64,000 nucleotides of DNA, taken from positions 1 to 64,000 of the forward strand of contig NZ_WVID01000022.1 of assembly GCF_010091925.1 (NCBI RefSeq), given 5' to 3'. Positions 37,301 through 45,642 of this stretch are shown piece after piece (the first letter of the stretch is position 1; each line of letters starts with the position of its first letter). The stretch is from Nostoc sp. B(2019). Its GTDB lineage: Bacteria > Cyanobacteriota > Cyanobacteriia > Cyanobacteriales > Nostocaceae. A model generated the notes under the pieces. It searched no databases. It had not been told where the DNA came from and was given only the letters and a program-made list of their open reading frames with translations. The position numbers and the translations under genes are program-made.

Positions 37301-39725
37301 TTTTATTAGGCATTGGAAAGAACATATTCAAGAAACTATAGAACCTTTGCAAGAGGGAGTGCAAAGTGGTTTAGAAACAGGCGATACTGAGTATGTAGGA
37401 TATAATGTTACAGCAGTTTGTACCCATCGGTTTTTTGCTGGAGAAAACTTAGAATATATTGAGAAAAAACAAGTTCAATATATAAGTTTGGCGAATAAAA
37501 TAAAACATGATTATTTTACTTTCTCTCTCTATATTTGGAGAGAATTAGTGTTAGAGATGATCCAAGGAGTCAAAGATGAATCTTACCTAAATGGTGAAAG
37601 TTTCAATGAATTAACAATGATGCCGAAGTTGGCAGACAATATTACAGCTATTTTTTATGTGTATTGGGCTAAAACTATTCTTTGTTATTTTTTTAGAAAT
37701 TATGTTCAATCTGTTGAGAATGCCCAGTTAGCTAAACCTTACGAAGCTGCGGTAACTGGATCTGTGCATACAGCCCAATATAATTTTTATTATTCTCTTG
37801 CACGTCTTGCTCTTTATCTTCATCGCTATTCTCAAGAAGCTTCACAGAATGATAATGCATTAAGAGAAACCATAGAAATAGTAGAAGCAAATCAGAAACA
37901 ATTGCAGGAATGGGCATTTCATGCTCCAGTCAATAATCAGCACAAGTATGACCTTGTAGAGGCAGAAAAGGCACAAGTTTTAGGGCAAACTTTAGTAGCA
38001 ATGGAATATTATGACTGTGCTATTCGGGGCGCAAATAGTTCTGGATATACTCAAGAAGAGGCACTAGCTTATGAGCGAGCAGCAGAATTCTATCTAACTC
38101 TAGGAAGAAATGAGTTTGCCTCATCATACATGACAAAAGCTTACTATGGCTATGTTCGCTGGGGTGCGATCGCTAAAGTTAAAGATTTGGAATTGAGACA
38201 CCCAGATTTAATTGCCAAGGCATCAACTAAAGACCAAATAGGATTAACCAATACTGACATAACTGTATCTACTGCTAATACTAAGGCTAGTGGACTAGAT
38301 TTAATCACTGTTATTAAAGCATCACAAGCCCTATCAGAAGAAATCTTACTGGGCAATTTGCTAGAAAAATTAATGAAAATTGTAATTGAAAATGCTGGTG
38401 CTCAAACTGGTTTCCTGATCCTAGAAAAGGAAGGTAGGTTGCTCATTGAAGCTAAAGCAGTTGTAGATAAAGATGAATTGATAGTAGGTCAATCAATACT
38501 AGTTGAAACTAGCCAGCAGTTGCCTGTATCTGTGATCAATTATGTAGAAAGAACTAAGGAAGATGTGGTTTTAGCAAACGCAAATTCTGATGGGAGGTTT
38601 GCAGCAGATCCTTATATTGCCAAAAATCAACTTAAGTCTATGTTGTGTACGTCTATCATTCATCAAGGCAAACTTATAGGTTTAGTCTACTTGGAAAATA
38701 ATTTGACTGCTGGAGCATTTACTCCTGACAGATTGCAAATATTAAAGCTCTTATCTTCACAAGCAGCTATTTCCCTAGAGAATGCTCAGTTATATACGAA
38801 TTTAGAAGAAAAAATAGCAGCTAGAACTAAAGAATTGAATGAACAAAACCTGCGATTAGAAAAAACACTACAGGAATTAAAACTTACACAAACACAACTT
38901 ATTCAAACAGAAAAAATGTCCAGTTTGGGGCAGATGGTTGCTGGTGTCGCTCACGAAATAAATAACCCTGTTACCTTTATCCACGGGAATCTTGCACACA
39001 TTGATGAGTATATGCATAATTTACTTACCTTAATCAACCTTTACCAGGAGATATACCCCAACACCGCACCAGGAATTGATGAATTTTTAGTAAACATTGA
39101 CTTCGATTTTATGAAAGAAGACATACCCAAAACGCTGTCTTCTATGAAAATCGGTACGCAGCGTATTCGTGAGATTGTGCTGACATTACGTAACTTCTCT
39201 CGGTTAGACGAAGCTGACATGAAACCTGTCAATATTCATGAAGGAATTGACAGCACTCTGCTAATTTTGCAGAGTCATCTTCAAACCAAGTCTGGGCATC
39301 CTGCCATTCAAATTATTAAAGATTATGGTGACTTGCCACAAGTTGAATGTTATGCAGGGCTATTAAATCAGGTGTTTATGAATGTCCTGATTAATGGTAT
39401 TGATGCTCTGGGTAAGTTCAACCAAGAACGAACAGCAGCAGAAATTAGCAAAAATCCAAGTACTATTAAAATTCGTACCCAAGTAGTAAATTCTGATTTG
39501 GTAGCTATCTCTATTAAGGATAATGGTACAGGGATGAGCGATAGTGTTAAACAAAGACTTTTTGACCCTTTCTTTACTACTAAACCAGTGGGACAAGGCA
39601 CTGGTTTAGGATTATCAATCAGCTATCAAATTGTCGTGGAAAAACATCAGGGCAAGATTAAGTGTATTTCCGAACCTGGAAAGGGTGCAGAGTTTGTGAT
39701 TGAGATTCCTATTCGACAGAAGTAA
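34371..39725 (+). CDS. HstK-type Ser/Thr kinase - AAA ATPase - GAF - histidine kinase fusion
   Basis: A 1784-residue signalling protein. Residues 1-265 form a Ser/Thr kinase with Lys36 and HKDIKPQN (126-133; HKD instead of HRD); DFG is replaced by DFS (147-149). The next domain is an AAA/MalT-like ATPase starting YGREAEIDTLL, with Walker A GYSGIGKS (about 328-335) and VLFLDDLQWAD. A long helical, TPR-like region runs from about 600 to 1290, then a GAF domain (about 1306-1475). A coiled linker leads to HisKA with His1528 in GVAHEINNPV, and a HATPase (NVLINGIDAL, DNGTGMSD, GQGTGLGLSIS). This architecture is typical of the Nostoc HstK family. Ligand and partner response regulator are not visible here. 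Confidence 0.9.
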   Translation: MINLSNYEILELIYDEMKTAVYRARRNKDGILVVIKLLKLEYPDLKDIAGLRHEYELIKNLDIKGVIKAYNLEKYNKSLALILEDFDGISLYNIIKKQNIGLFNFLKIGIHITQALGELHQNYIIHKDIKPQNILVNKETNQVKVIDFSISSLLSKEKPKLSNPDLLEGTLAYMSPEQTGRMNRSVDYRTDFYSLGVSFYEMLTGRLPFNITDPMELVHCHIARQPVPVNQLMPEIPQVISAIVMKLLSKTAEDRYQSAFGLKADLENCLNQLEKTAQISSFQIGQQDQSSQLQIPEKLYGREAEIDTLLTAFEQVNQGKQELLLVAGYSGIGKSALVSEIHKPVIQKRGYFITGKFEQFKRNVPYVSLIQALQELTRQLLAESEVQLAAWREKLLVALAPNAQIIIDVIPEVELIIGKQPEVPQLGATESQNRFNLVFQKFISVFAQKEHPLVLFLDDLQWADSASLKLIQLLTTDPDSQYLLMIGAYRDNEVDTTHPLMLMLQEIEKTDVSVKKIICQPLKITDVYQLIIDTLKCDIQKAKPLAELIFNKTGGNPFFLTQLLKFIYQENLLSFDFSIGRWQWEIKQIQEIGITDNVVELMIGKIQKLQKNTQETLKLAACIGSHFNLDILSVINEKSRKDTAGEIWEALQDGLILPLNDAYKLPQLLEQVDDFVIDYKFLHDRVQQAAYALIPDNQKKEVHLKIGRLLLNNLDQNSLEEKIFDIVNQLNIGAELIESQEERYNLAELNLITGCKAKDSAAYESAVKFFRLGLEMLVDSSWQDNYNLTLSLHVETIEAEYLNTNFEQAEALFESVIRHSKTILEKVKVYEKKVQFYVSQNRMREALNLDLQVLEMLGVPLSKTPPEEMRIEELANLPEMTDANKLAAMRILMAAMPPSYIAEPSLLPLIAFTMVNLCVQYGNSSFAAYSYGCYGLILCGPLKDIESGYRFGKLSLKLLEQFDAKELKAKVYGLFNIFIRHWKEHIQETIEPLQEGVQSGLETGDTEYVGYNVTAVCTHRFFAGENLEYIEKKQVQYISLANKIKHDYFTFSLYIWRELVLEMIQGVKDESYLNGESFNELTMMPKLADNITAIFYVYWAKTILCYFFRNYVQSVENAQLAKPYEAAVTGSVHTAQYNFYYSLARLALYLHRYSQEASQNDNALRETIEIVEANQKQLQEWAFHAPVNNQHKYDLVEAEKAQVLGQTLVAMEYYDCAIRGANSSGYTQEEALAYERAAEFYLTLGRNEFASSYMTKAYYGYVRWGAIAKVKDLELRHPDLIAKASTKDQIGLTNTDITVSTANTKASGLDLITVIKASQALSEEILLGNLLEKLMKIVIENAGAQTGFLILEKEGRLLIEAKAVVDKDELIVGQSILVETSQQLPVSVINYVERTKEDVVLANANSDGRFAADPYIAKNQLKSMLCTSIIHQGKLIGLVYLENNLTAGAFTPDRLQILKLLSSQAAISLENAQLYTNLEEKIAARTKELNEQNLRLEKTLQELKLTQTQLIQTEKMSSLGQMVAGVAHEINNPVTFIHGNLAHIDEYMHNLLTLINLYQEIYPNTAPGIDEFLVNIDFDFMKEDIPKTLSSMKIGTQRIREIVLTLRNFSRLDEADMKPVNIHEGIDSTLLILQSHLQTKSGHPAIQIIKDYGDLPQVECYAGLLNQVFMNVLINGIDALGKFNQERTAAEISKNPSTIKIRTQVVNSDLVAISIKDNGTGMSDSVKQRLFDPFFTTKPVGQGTGLGLSISYQIVVEKHQGKIKCISEPGKGAEFVIEIPIRQK

Positions 39726-40148
39726 TCGGTAGCTTCAATCAGTGACGCATGGTCTATCTTCTACACCTAAATTAGACCTCCTATAAAAATAGGGACTGGG
39801 GACTGGAGATTGGGGACTGGGGATTGGGGACTGGGGATTGGGGACTGTCCAAGAGATATTTTCATTCCTTCGTTGTGCTCGCGTAGCGTGCGCTTTACGC
39901 TCACTCTGAATCATGGTGTCTCTTGCATAAATATTTTTTGCCTCGCGCATAGACGCGGAGCGGCTTCTTGTAGCATTTACGCAAATTAGTGGTGTTCAAA
40001 AATATTAAGTTTCTGCGAAGCCTTTTGGCAACTTAATAAGTTTTGATAATTTTCAGTCAATTTTGATAAGTTTTAGCCTGGCTGCGGACATAAGACCTTG
40101 TAAGCATCCATATACTCAGGGAATTTGCACAGCAATAGTCAGAGCGAA
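39726..40148. other. repeat-rich intergenic region
   Basis: It contains a 14-bp tandem repeat (separate entry) and GC-rich dispersed repeats such as GCTCGCGTAGCGTGCGCTTT near 39878 and CCTCGCGCATAGACGCGGAG near 39941. No coding region is supported. Confidence 0.55.
39792..39848. repeat. 14-bp tandem repeat (GGGGACTGGGGATT-type)
   Basis: About four imperfect copies of GGGGACTGGGGATT or the related GGGGACTGGAGATT. The strand is extremely G-rich and could form unusual DNA structure. Confidence 0.75.
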
Positions 40149-41360
40149 ATGGACAACAGAGTAAACCAAAGGCATGAAGAACATAAAGCAATACAATATT
40201 TCTGTGCGGTCAAACAACTGCTAAATTTCCTTGCAGAGATGTTTTTCTCCACCAGCCTTGATACTAAGAAGGTAGTTCTACAGTTGCTCCAATGTTTTCA
40301 GTCACTCAAACTCTCTTGCCCAAGGTTCAGACACTCATCTGTAAAAATGCAGCCTGCTCCTCTACCTAAAAATGAAGCAGAAAGACTCAAAGCTTTGGAA
40401 GACTACAATATTCTAGATACTCTGCCCGAACAAGCATTTGACGATCTGACTGCTCTTGCTGCCTACATTTGTAAGACTCCGATCGCTTTAATCAGCTTAA
40501 TTGATACCAATCGCCAATGGTTTAAATCTAAGATAGGGATAGAAGCCATTGAAACACCCAGAGAGTGGGCTTTTTGCTCTCACGCCATTCTTCAACCAAA
40601 TAATATATTAGTAGTTCCCAACGCCATCCAGGACGATCGCTTTGCTAACAATCCTTTAGTTAAAGGTAATCCCAAGATTCGTTTTTATGCAGGTGCGCCA
40701 CTCGTTACGCCTAATGGCTTTCCCATAGGGACGTTGTGTGTCATTGATACAATTCCTCGTTATCTGACCGATAAGCAGTTGGATGGACTGCACCGCTTGA
40801 GCCGTCAGGCGATCGCCCACATGGAGCTGATTAAGGAAGTTCGCAAACGCAAACAAGCAGAAATGGAAGTAAGGCAGTTATCGCTGACTGATGAATTAAC
40901 AGGTTTGCATAACCGACGTGGCTTCTTCATACTAGCTGAGCAACAGTTAAAACTCGCTCACCGCATGAATGTGTCGTGTTGGGTGATCTTCATTGACTTG
41001 GACGGACTCAAACAGATTAATGATACTCTTGGTCACGACATGGGAGATGCGATGATTGTTGATGCTGCTCAAGTACTCAAACAAAGTTTTCGTAACTCGG
41101 ATTTTGTTGCTCGCCTCGGTGGAGATGAGTTTATTGTTTTTGTCGCTAGTCGCTTCAAAGATGCTGATAGTATTCAGGCGCGTCTACAAAAAAATATCAC
41201 CAGTTTCAATCAACAGCAAAATCGTAGTTATCAACTTTCGATGAGCATGGGGATAGAGCGTTACGCTCCAGAAAGCAATATGTCACTAGAACAACTGGTT
41301 ACTAAGGCTGACGAGTTAATGTACGCTCACAAGCGTCTCAAGCAACAATCTCTCGGCTGA
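40149..41360 (+). CDS. GAF-GGDEF diguanylate cyclase
   Basis: About 403 residues from ATG 40149; the frame extends to TTG 40125, and the domain-consistent start may be ATG 40347 ([20 protein letters not shown]). The GAF domain follows ([43 protein letters not shown]). The C-terminal GGDEF domain has [15 protein letters not shown] and the active-site loop [11 protein letters not shown]. An RxxD inhibitory site (RNSD) lies five residues before GGDEF, so product inhibition is expected. The enzyme should make cyclic di-GMP in response to a GAF ligand. No EAL domain is present. Confidence 0.85.
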   Translation: MDNRVNQRHEEHKAIQYFCAVKQLLNFLAEMFFSTSLDTKKVVLQLLQCFQSLKLSCPRFRHSSVKMQPAPLPKNEAERLKALEDYNILDTLPEQAFDDLTALAAYICKTPIALISLIDTNRQWFKSKIGIEAIETPREWAFCSHAILQPNNILVVPNAIQDDRFANNPLVKGNPKIRFYAGAPLVTPNGFPIGTLCVIDTIPRYLTDKQLDGLHRLSRQAIAHMELIKEVRKRKQAEMEVRQLSLTDELTGLHNRRGFFILAEQQLKLAHRMNVSCWVIFIDLDGLKQINDTLGHDMGDAMIVDAAQVLKQSFRNSDFVARLGGDEFIVFVASRFKDADSIQARLQKNITSFNQQQNRSYQLSMSMGIERYAPESNMSLEQLVTKADELMYAHKRLKQQSLG

Positions 41361-41758
41361 ATCTCCAAAATTCACAAGTATATTTCCTAAAGTAATTTTT
41401 TATACAAAATGTAATCAATTGTAGTAGAAAAGAGTCCGAAGTCAGAATGTCTTCCCTCTAGCCCTTTCAAGGTAAGTAAAAATCCCAAAAAAGTTTACCG
41501 AATTTTAGGCTTTTCACTCTCGTGTTTTGGGGCCTTGGGGGTTCAAAAATTCACTTTTGAACCACTAAAACACTAAGACACCAAGAAAAATACGTTACAC
41601 CTTGAAAAGGCTGATGTTCCTCTTAGATCGCAAGGTAATTAACTTGATAGTTGGAGCTTAAAACAATGATGCTTTGATATGGGATTTGGCTATTTGGAAA
41701 CGAAATAATTCGTTTTATGGTATGGTGATTTTTTGCACAAACTAACCACCTCAATTCA
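41361..41758. other. intergenic region with a hairpin
   Basis: About 400 bases, mostly AT-rich. A perfect hairpin at 41541-41562 pairs GTTCAAAA with TTTTGAAC around a 6-base loop; next to it is a common cyanobacterial spacer-like phrase (CACTAAGACACCAAG). Nothing else was recognised. Confidence 0.45.
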
Positions 41759-42490
41759 ATGATTTATCACCGTCAATTGTCAAAATCTCTGGGATTTTTG
41801 TTTTTCTCAATAGTATTAGGATCTGATTTAGCGATCGCTCAAAATGGCGTGCAGTCATCTATTGCTAAAAGTGTGACATTTAGCTGTGATAATAGTGAAG
41901 CGACTATCAAAGCTAAAAATGGCCCCAAGGTAGTTATTGGGCAATCAACTATCTATATTGGTTATCAGCAAGTATCCTCTCGGAACAAAGATCCTCGCAT
42001 TATCCGTTTCGATAATGGTGTTAAAAAATGGTGTCGCAGTGACTACGAAACAACGAATGACGACGGTACAGGCTACGGATTACTTTGGGATGGAGGAAGT
42101 GTTTTGTATGGTATTTTCTCCTCTACTGGTAGCCAAACTGGTAATGATTTTCGACGCTATGCCAACGGTCGTTGGCTATCTAGTTATGGTAGCGGCGGCG
42201 GTGCGAAAATATCAGTTATAGCCCGTCTTAATCCAACTAATGGCGATGTTTACTATGCGACATTTCTGTCCGCCAAAAAAGCGAATGATGGTAAAACTAA
42301 CTCTTTGGTCGTCACAAAATTATCATTGAATGGTACAAATTTGACTGTACAAGCAGATTCATGGTGGACTCCCCGTCGCGCTGATAGAAATTCCATGATA
42401 TGCATTGATTCATCACCTTATAAATATACAGCTATATTTACTGGTGACTTAACAAAAGTAACTTCGGCTTCGGCAGTTAAATGTAGTTAA
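41759..42490 (+). CDS. secreted protein of unknown function
   Basis: A 243-residue protein with a signal peptide (FLFFSIVLGSDLAIAQ, cleavage near residue 28). The mature part is beta-rich, with YIGYQQVSSRNKDPRIIRFDNG, YGLLWDGGSVLYGIFSSTGSQ and DVYYATFLSAKKAND, suggestive of blades or a beta sandwich. There are four Cys, at least two of them near the C-terminus (SMICIDSS, SAVKCS). I do not recognise a family. It stands alone between repeat-rich DNA and the ArsR operon. Confidence 0.6.
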   Translation: MIYHRQLSKSLGFLFFSIVLGSDLAIAQNGVQSSIAKSVTFSCDNSEATIKAKNGPKVVIGQSTIYIGYQQVSSRNKDPRIIRFDNGVKKWCRSDYETTNDDGTGYGLLWDGGSVLYGIFSSTGSQTGNDFRRYANGRWLSSYGSGGGAKISVIARLNPTNGDVYYATFLSAKKANDGKTNSLVVTKLSLNGTNLTVQADSWWTPRRADRNSMICIDSSPYKYTAIFTGDLTKVTSASAVKCS

Positions 42491-42564
42491 AAGGCTTGAT
42501 TGCTTACATAGAAAGGTAGACATTGCCTTAAGCAGCTTGATTAATACACCAGATAGGCAAAAAG

Positions 42565-42619
42565 TTGACATTTAAGCTAATGCTTATATATTATGTAAAT
42601 AGTTAAGCATTAGCTTAAA
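42565..42619 (+). promoter_or_regulatory. promoter with paired palindromic operator for the arsR operon
   Basis: TTGACA (42565-42570) is followed by TATATT (16-base spacing) or TATTAT (18). The 16-base sequence TTTAAGCTAATGCTTA (42571-42586) fills the spacer, and its exact reverse complement lies at 42604-42619. Each arm is itself a palindrome, TAAGC-N4-GCTTA, as expected of ArsR/SmtB-type half-sites. The arsR ATG follows at 42637. Confidence 0.7.
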
Positions 42620-42636
42620 TATATGTTGAATCTGCA

Positions 42637-42969
42637 ATGAGTAGACCTGTTGCCAGTGCCGATGTTTTTGTGGCGATCGCAGATCCCACACGCAGGGCGC
42701 TACTGGATCTGTTACGTATTGGTGAGCAACCAGTCAAACAATTGGCTGAACCATTTGCCATGAGTTTGCCAGCTATTTCTCAGCACCTACAGATTCTCTG
42801 TGAAGCGGACTTAGTACAAGTGCGAAAAGCGGGGCGACAGCGCTTATATCGGCTCAACCCAGAGCCACTCAAGCAGATATCTAACTGGGTTGCTGATTAC
42901 GAGCAGTTCTGGCAAGAAAAACTGGATGCTCTTGGCAATTATTTGGAGGAAAATTCATGCTCCGATTGA
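42637..42969 (+). CDS. ArsR/SmtB-family transcriptional regulator
   Basis: A 110-residue winged-helix protein: ADPTRRALLDLLRIGEQPVKQLAEPFAMSLPAISQHLQIL followed by AGRQRLYRLNPEPLKQI. The recognition helix is AISQHLQILCEADLV. It lacks the ELCVCDL metal-site motif, so it is probably not a metal sensor; regulators of this subtype usually sit beside AHSA1 proteins. Its stop overlaps the next gene by 13 bases. The operator-like palindromes upstream suggest autorepression of the operon. Confidence 0.88.
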   Translation: MSRPVASADVFVAIADPTRRALLDLLRIGEQPVKQLAEPFAMSLPAISQHLQILCEADLVQVRKAGRQRLYRLNPEPLKQISNWVADYEQFWQEKLDALGNYLEENSCSD

Positions 42970-43532
42970 ATATGGAAGTGTTCTATCCCTATCCCCCGCA
43001 ACAGGTTTGGCAAGTACTTACCAACCGTCACGCATTAGCAGCGTGGTTAATGGAAAATGACTTTGAGCCGCGTTTGGGACACAAATTTCAATTTCAGCAT
43101 TCGACATTGCCAGGACTGATTGAAAACATAGACTGCGAAGTGATTGAACTTGAGGAGCCAAGACGGCTGGCCTTCACTTGGTGTGACAGTATGATGTGTC
43201 AGCTTTCAATTGTTACCTGGATACTCAAACCCGTAGATGGGGGTACTAAACTTCATCTAGAACATAAAGGGTTGAGCCAGAAAACAATCAAGCAAAATGA
43301 ACCAATGCATCTTTCTCAACCGTGGCCCGGTAAATTTATGCATGAGTCCAAGGCGGCAATGCAGACATTAGTACCGAATAATCGTAGCTTTGCATATTCA
43401 TCAACACCTATCGGTAGATATGAGACTTTAGATAGTGTTATTTTTGATTATTTTTTGAATGGTGGGTGGGACTACAGACTGAATCAAAAGTTGCCGCAAA
43501 TCTTAGTTATCGAAAATGAACAACGTCAATAA
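42957..43532 (+). CDS. SRPBCC/AHSA1 domain protein
   Basis: A 191-residue protein with the AHSA1 pattern: MEVFYPYPPQQVWQVLTNRHALAAWLMENDFEPRLGHKFQF, EELEEPRRLAFTW-like strands, and WILKPVDGGTKLHLEHKGL. Such START-like folds bind hydrophobic small molecules. The last about 45 residues (RYETLDSVIFDYFLNGGWDYRL onward) are extra relative to the usual length. It overlaps arsR upstream and the nucleotidyltransferase downstream (17 bases), so the three genes are translationally coupled. Arsr-AHSA1 pairs are common; the ligand is unknown. Confidence 0.82.
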   Translation: MLRLNMEVFYPYPPQQVWQVLTNRHALAAWLMENDFEPRLGHKFQFQHSTLPGLIENIDCEVIELEEPRRLAFTWCDSMMCQLSIVTWILKPVDGGTKLHLEHKGLSQKTIKQNEPMHLSQPWPGKFMHESKAAMQTLVPNNRSFAYSSTPIGRYETLDSVIFDYFLNGGWDYRLNQKLPQILVIENEQRQ

Positions 43533-44373
43533 ACAATTGCTTGCCTTGGCGCAAAAAAACGCAGCTACATACTTAGCTAATCCAAAAGTGAAAGCAATTG
43601 GAATCGCTGGGTCTGTTGCTCGCGGACAAGCCGATGCCTACTCAGACATCGATATGAGCATTTATTACGGCGAACTACCATCTGACGAGGAACTCAAAGC
43701 AGCGTATGAAAAAAATCAGGGGTTAGACTATAGAATCCATGCTAGCGATCGCGAAGTTGGATATATAGTTGAACAATATTTTGTCCAAGATATTAAGTGC
43801 GATTTTGGTCATTTCACCATTCAGCGTTTGGAGCATGATTTAGAAAATGTGCTACAGCAATATGATCCAGATAATCCCCTGCTGAACGTGCTAGCTGGCA
43901 TTGTTGACATGCTGCCATTACATGGTGTCGAACTCATTGAAAAATGGAAGACTAAAGTAGCAAATTATCCTGAGCAATTAGCCCAAGCAATGGTGAAAAA
44001 GCATTTGCATTTTCGCGGATTATGGGTTGTAGAGAATTATGGAATCAAAAGAGATGATGTACTGTTTTTAACAGATGAATTCTTGCAAGCAGTGAAGAAC
44101 ATCATAGGAGTACTACTAGGTTTAAATCGCTTCTACCATCCTGTAAATTCTGTGCCATTTAAGGGTATGGATAAATTCATCAATAAGATGACAATTGTCC
44201 CACCAAACCTTTCATTTCGTCTCAAGCAGATTTTTTGCGAATCTCCCGAAATTGCTGTTATTCAATTAAATCAACTGATTGAAGAAACATTTGCTTTGGT
44301 AGAAAAGTATATGCCAGAGATGGATACAACAGAAGCTTGGCAAAATTACAAGCTGTGGTCAGACAAGTATTAG
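43516..44373 (+). CDS. nucleotidyltransferase-domain protein
   Basis: A 285-residue protein. The N-terminal domain has the pol-beta-type signature GIAGSVARGQADAYSDIDMSIYYG (GS...DxD, residues about 31-55), which binds Mg-NTP. The rest is helical (WVVENYGIKRDDVLFLTDEFLQAVKN, NLSFRLKQIF) and resembles kanamycin-type or DUF4037-like nucleotidyltransferases. The substrate is unknown; a small molecule or protein hydroxyl is possible. It overlaps the AHSA1 gene by 17 bases and precedes a broken cupin gene, forming one operon behind arsR. Confidence 0.72.
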   Translation: MNNVNKQLLALAQKNAATYLANPKVKAIGIAGSVARGQADAYSDIDMSIYYGELPSDEELKAAYEKNQGLDYRIHASDREVGYIVEQYFVQDIKCDFGHFTIQRLEHDLENVLQQYDPDNPLLNVLAGIVDMLPLHGVELIEKWKTKVANYPEQLAQAMVKKHLHFRGLWVVENYGIKRDDVLFLTDEFLQAVKNIIGVLLGLNRFYHPVNSVPFKGMDKFINKMTIVPPNLSFRLKQIFCESPEIAVIQLNQLIEETFALVEKYMPEMDTTEAWQNYKLWSDKY

Positions 44374-44407
44374 CATCAAATTAAACTGAGTTTTTGGAAA
44401 ATTAAAT

Positions 44408-44755
44408 ATGGCTAAATAGACTTTTGTTGACACTGAAACTGAAACATGGTTTGACTTTGAGCCTGTTCCAGGAACAAAATTATTGTCACTAGCTGAACCA
44501 GTGCCAGAAGGTTCAATTTATAGATTACAAATGGTTGCTGGTACAGTAATTCCAGTTCATTACTATCCTTGTGATGAGTGTGTCTATGTCCTTGATGGAA
44601 CTATCGAAACTGCTGGACGTGAATGCAAAGTAAGAACATTCTGGTTTACACCAGCTAATACCAAAAATGGCCCCCACAAAGCAATTACATCTGTTGAGAT
44701 TATTACAATTCGTCTTGGACAAATGGGAGCGTTTGAATCATTATCCAAATCCTAA
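44408..44755 (+). pseudogene. cupin-domain protein with an in-frame amber codon at codon 4
   Basis: The reading frame ATG GCT AAA TAG (44408-44419) continues open to 44755. After the stop the protein reads TFVDTETETWFDFEPVPG, then a cupin: AGTVIPVHYYPCDECVYVLDGTIE and WFTPANTKNGPHKAI. The metal-site pattern is partial (HYYPCDE...E, then H). Initiation at TTG 44483 would bypass the stop and give a 91-residue protein, but it would lack the first strands. It is either a recent pseudogene or a re-initiated short product; amber readthrough is not excluded. Confidence 0.65.
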
Positions 44756-44947
44756 CTCATTTAGAAACTCAACTTAATCCATACAGTTTAGTTAAGCATT
44801 TCTTCCTTCTCTCTGTGTTCTCTGCGTCTCTGCGGTAGCCTGCGGCAAGCCGCTACGCGTCTACGTTAAAAAAATTGACTTTCACAAAGAGTATTAGCCT
44901 TAAGTGAACCGTATTGCAGTTAAAGCTAAATTTTGGAGTCACCAAAT

Positions 44948-45553
44948 ATGAATCCCACTCAACCCAGCATTCCATTTATTATACAAGAATCAGCAAAAGG
45001 TGAGCGAGTATTAGATATTTATTCGCGTTTACTTGCAGAACGAATTATCTTCTTGCGTCACGAAGTTACAGATGAGATAGCTAACCTTATCGTTGCACAA
45101 ATGCTATTTCTAGATGCTGAAGAACCAGAGCAAGATATCACCTTATATATCAATAGTCCTGGAGGTTCAGTAACAGCAGGAATGGCTATTTACGATGCAA
45201 TGAACCAAGTTCGCTCAGAAGTGTGTACTGTGTGTATGGGTACTGCCGCTTCAATGGGAGCATTCTTGCTAGCTTCAGGAACTAAAGGCAAAAGATATGC
45301 TTTACCAAACGCTCGGATTATGATTCATCAACCATCAGGAGGTGTTCAGGGAAAAGCATCAGATATTGAGGTTGCAGCCAAAGAAATTTTATATTTCCGC
45401 CAATTAATTAACAACATACTAGCTGCCAATACTGGGAAATCGCCAGAGCAAATTGAACTTGACTCTGAACGCGACTTTTTCATGAGTGCCCAAGAAGCCA
45501 AAGAATATGGGTTAATTGACAATATCATCCTCAAAACATCTGCATCTATTTAA
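44948..45553 (+). CDS. clpP: ATP-dependent Clp protease proteolytic subunit
   Basis: A 201-residue ClpP from ATG 44948. The catalytic Ser lies in [14 protein letters not shown], His in [15 protein letters not shown], and Asp in [30 protein letters not shown] and the C-terminal [10 protein letters not shown] are standard. It assembles as part of a double-heptamer protease with a Clp ATPase partner. Cyanobacteria have several clpP genes and one clpR; the intact Ser/His/Asp triad marks this as an active subunit. It stands alone, with a repeat-rich spacer upstream. Confidence 0.95.
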   Translation: MNPTQPSIPFIIQESAKGERVLDIYSRLLAERIIFLRHEVTDEIANLIVAQMLFLDAEEPEQDITLYINSPGGSVTAGMAIYDAMNQVRSEVCTVCMGTAASMGAFLLASGTKGKRYALPNARIMIHQPSGGVQGKASDIEVAAKEILYFRQLINNILAANTGKSPEQIELDSERDFFMSAQEAKEYGLIDNIILKTSASI

Positions 45554-45642
45554 TCTATAACTGACTTTGACATCAATAAATAGTAATGGAATAGAAAATA
45601 ACAATATCAGTAAATAACTGATTCGTAAAAAGGATAGCAAAA

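Noticed and set aside
39735-39950. Minus-strand 71-codon ORF in the repeat region
   Set aside because: It contains the translated tandem repeat (NPQSPIPSPQSPVPSP) and has no other support.
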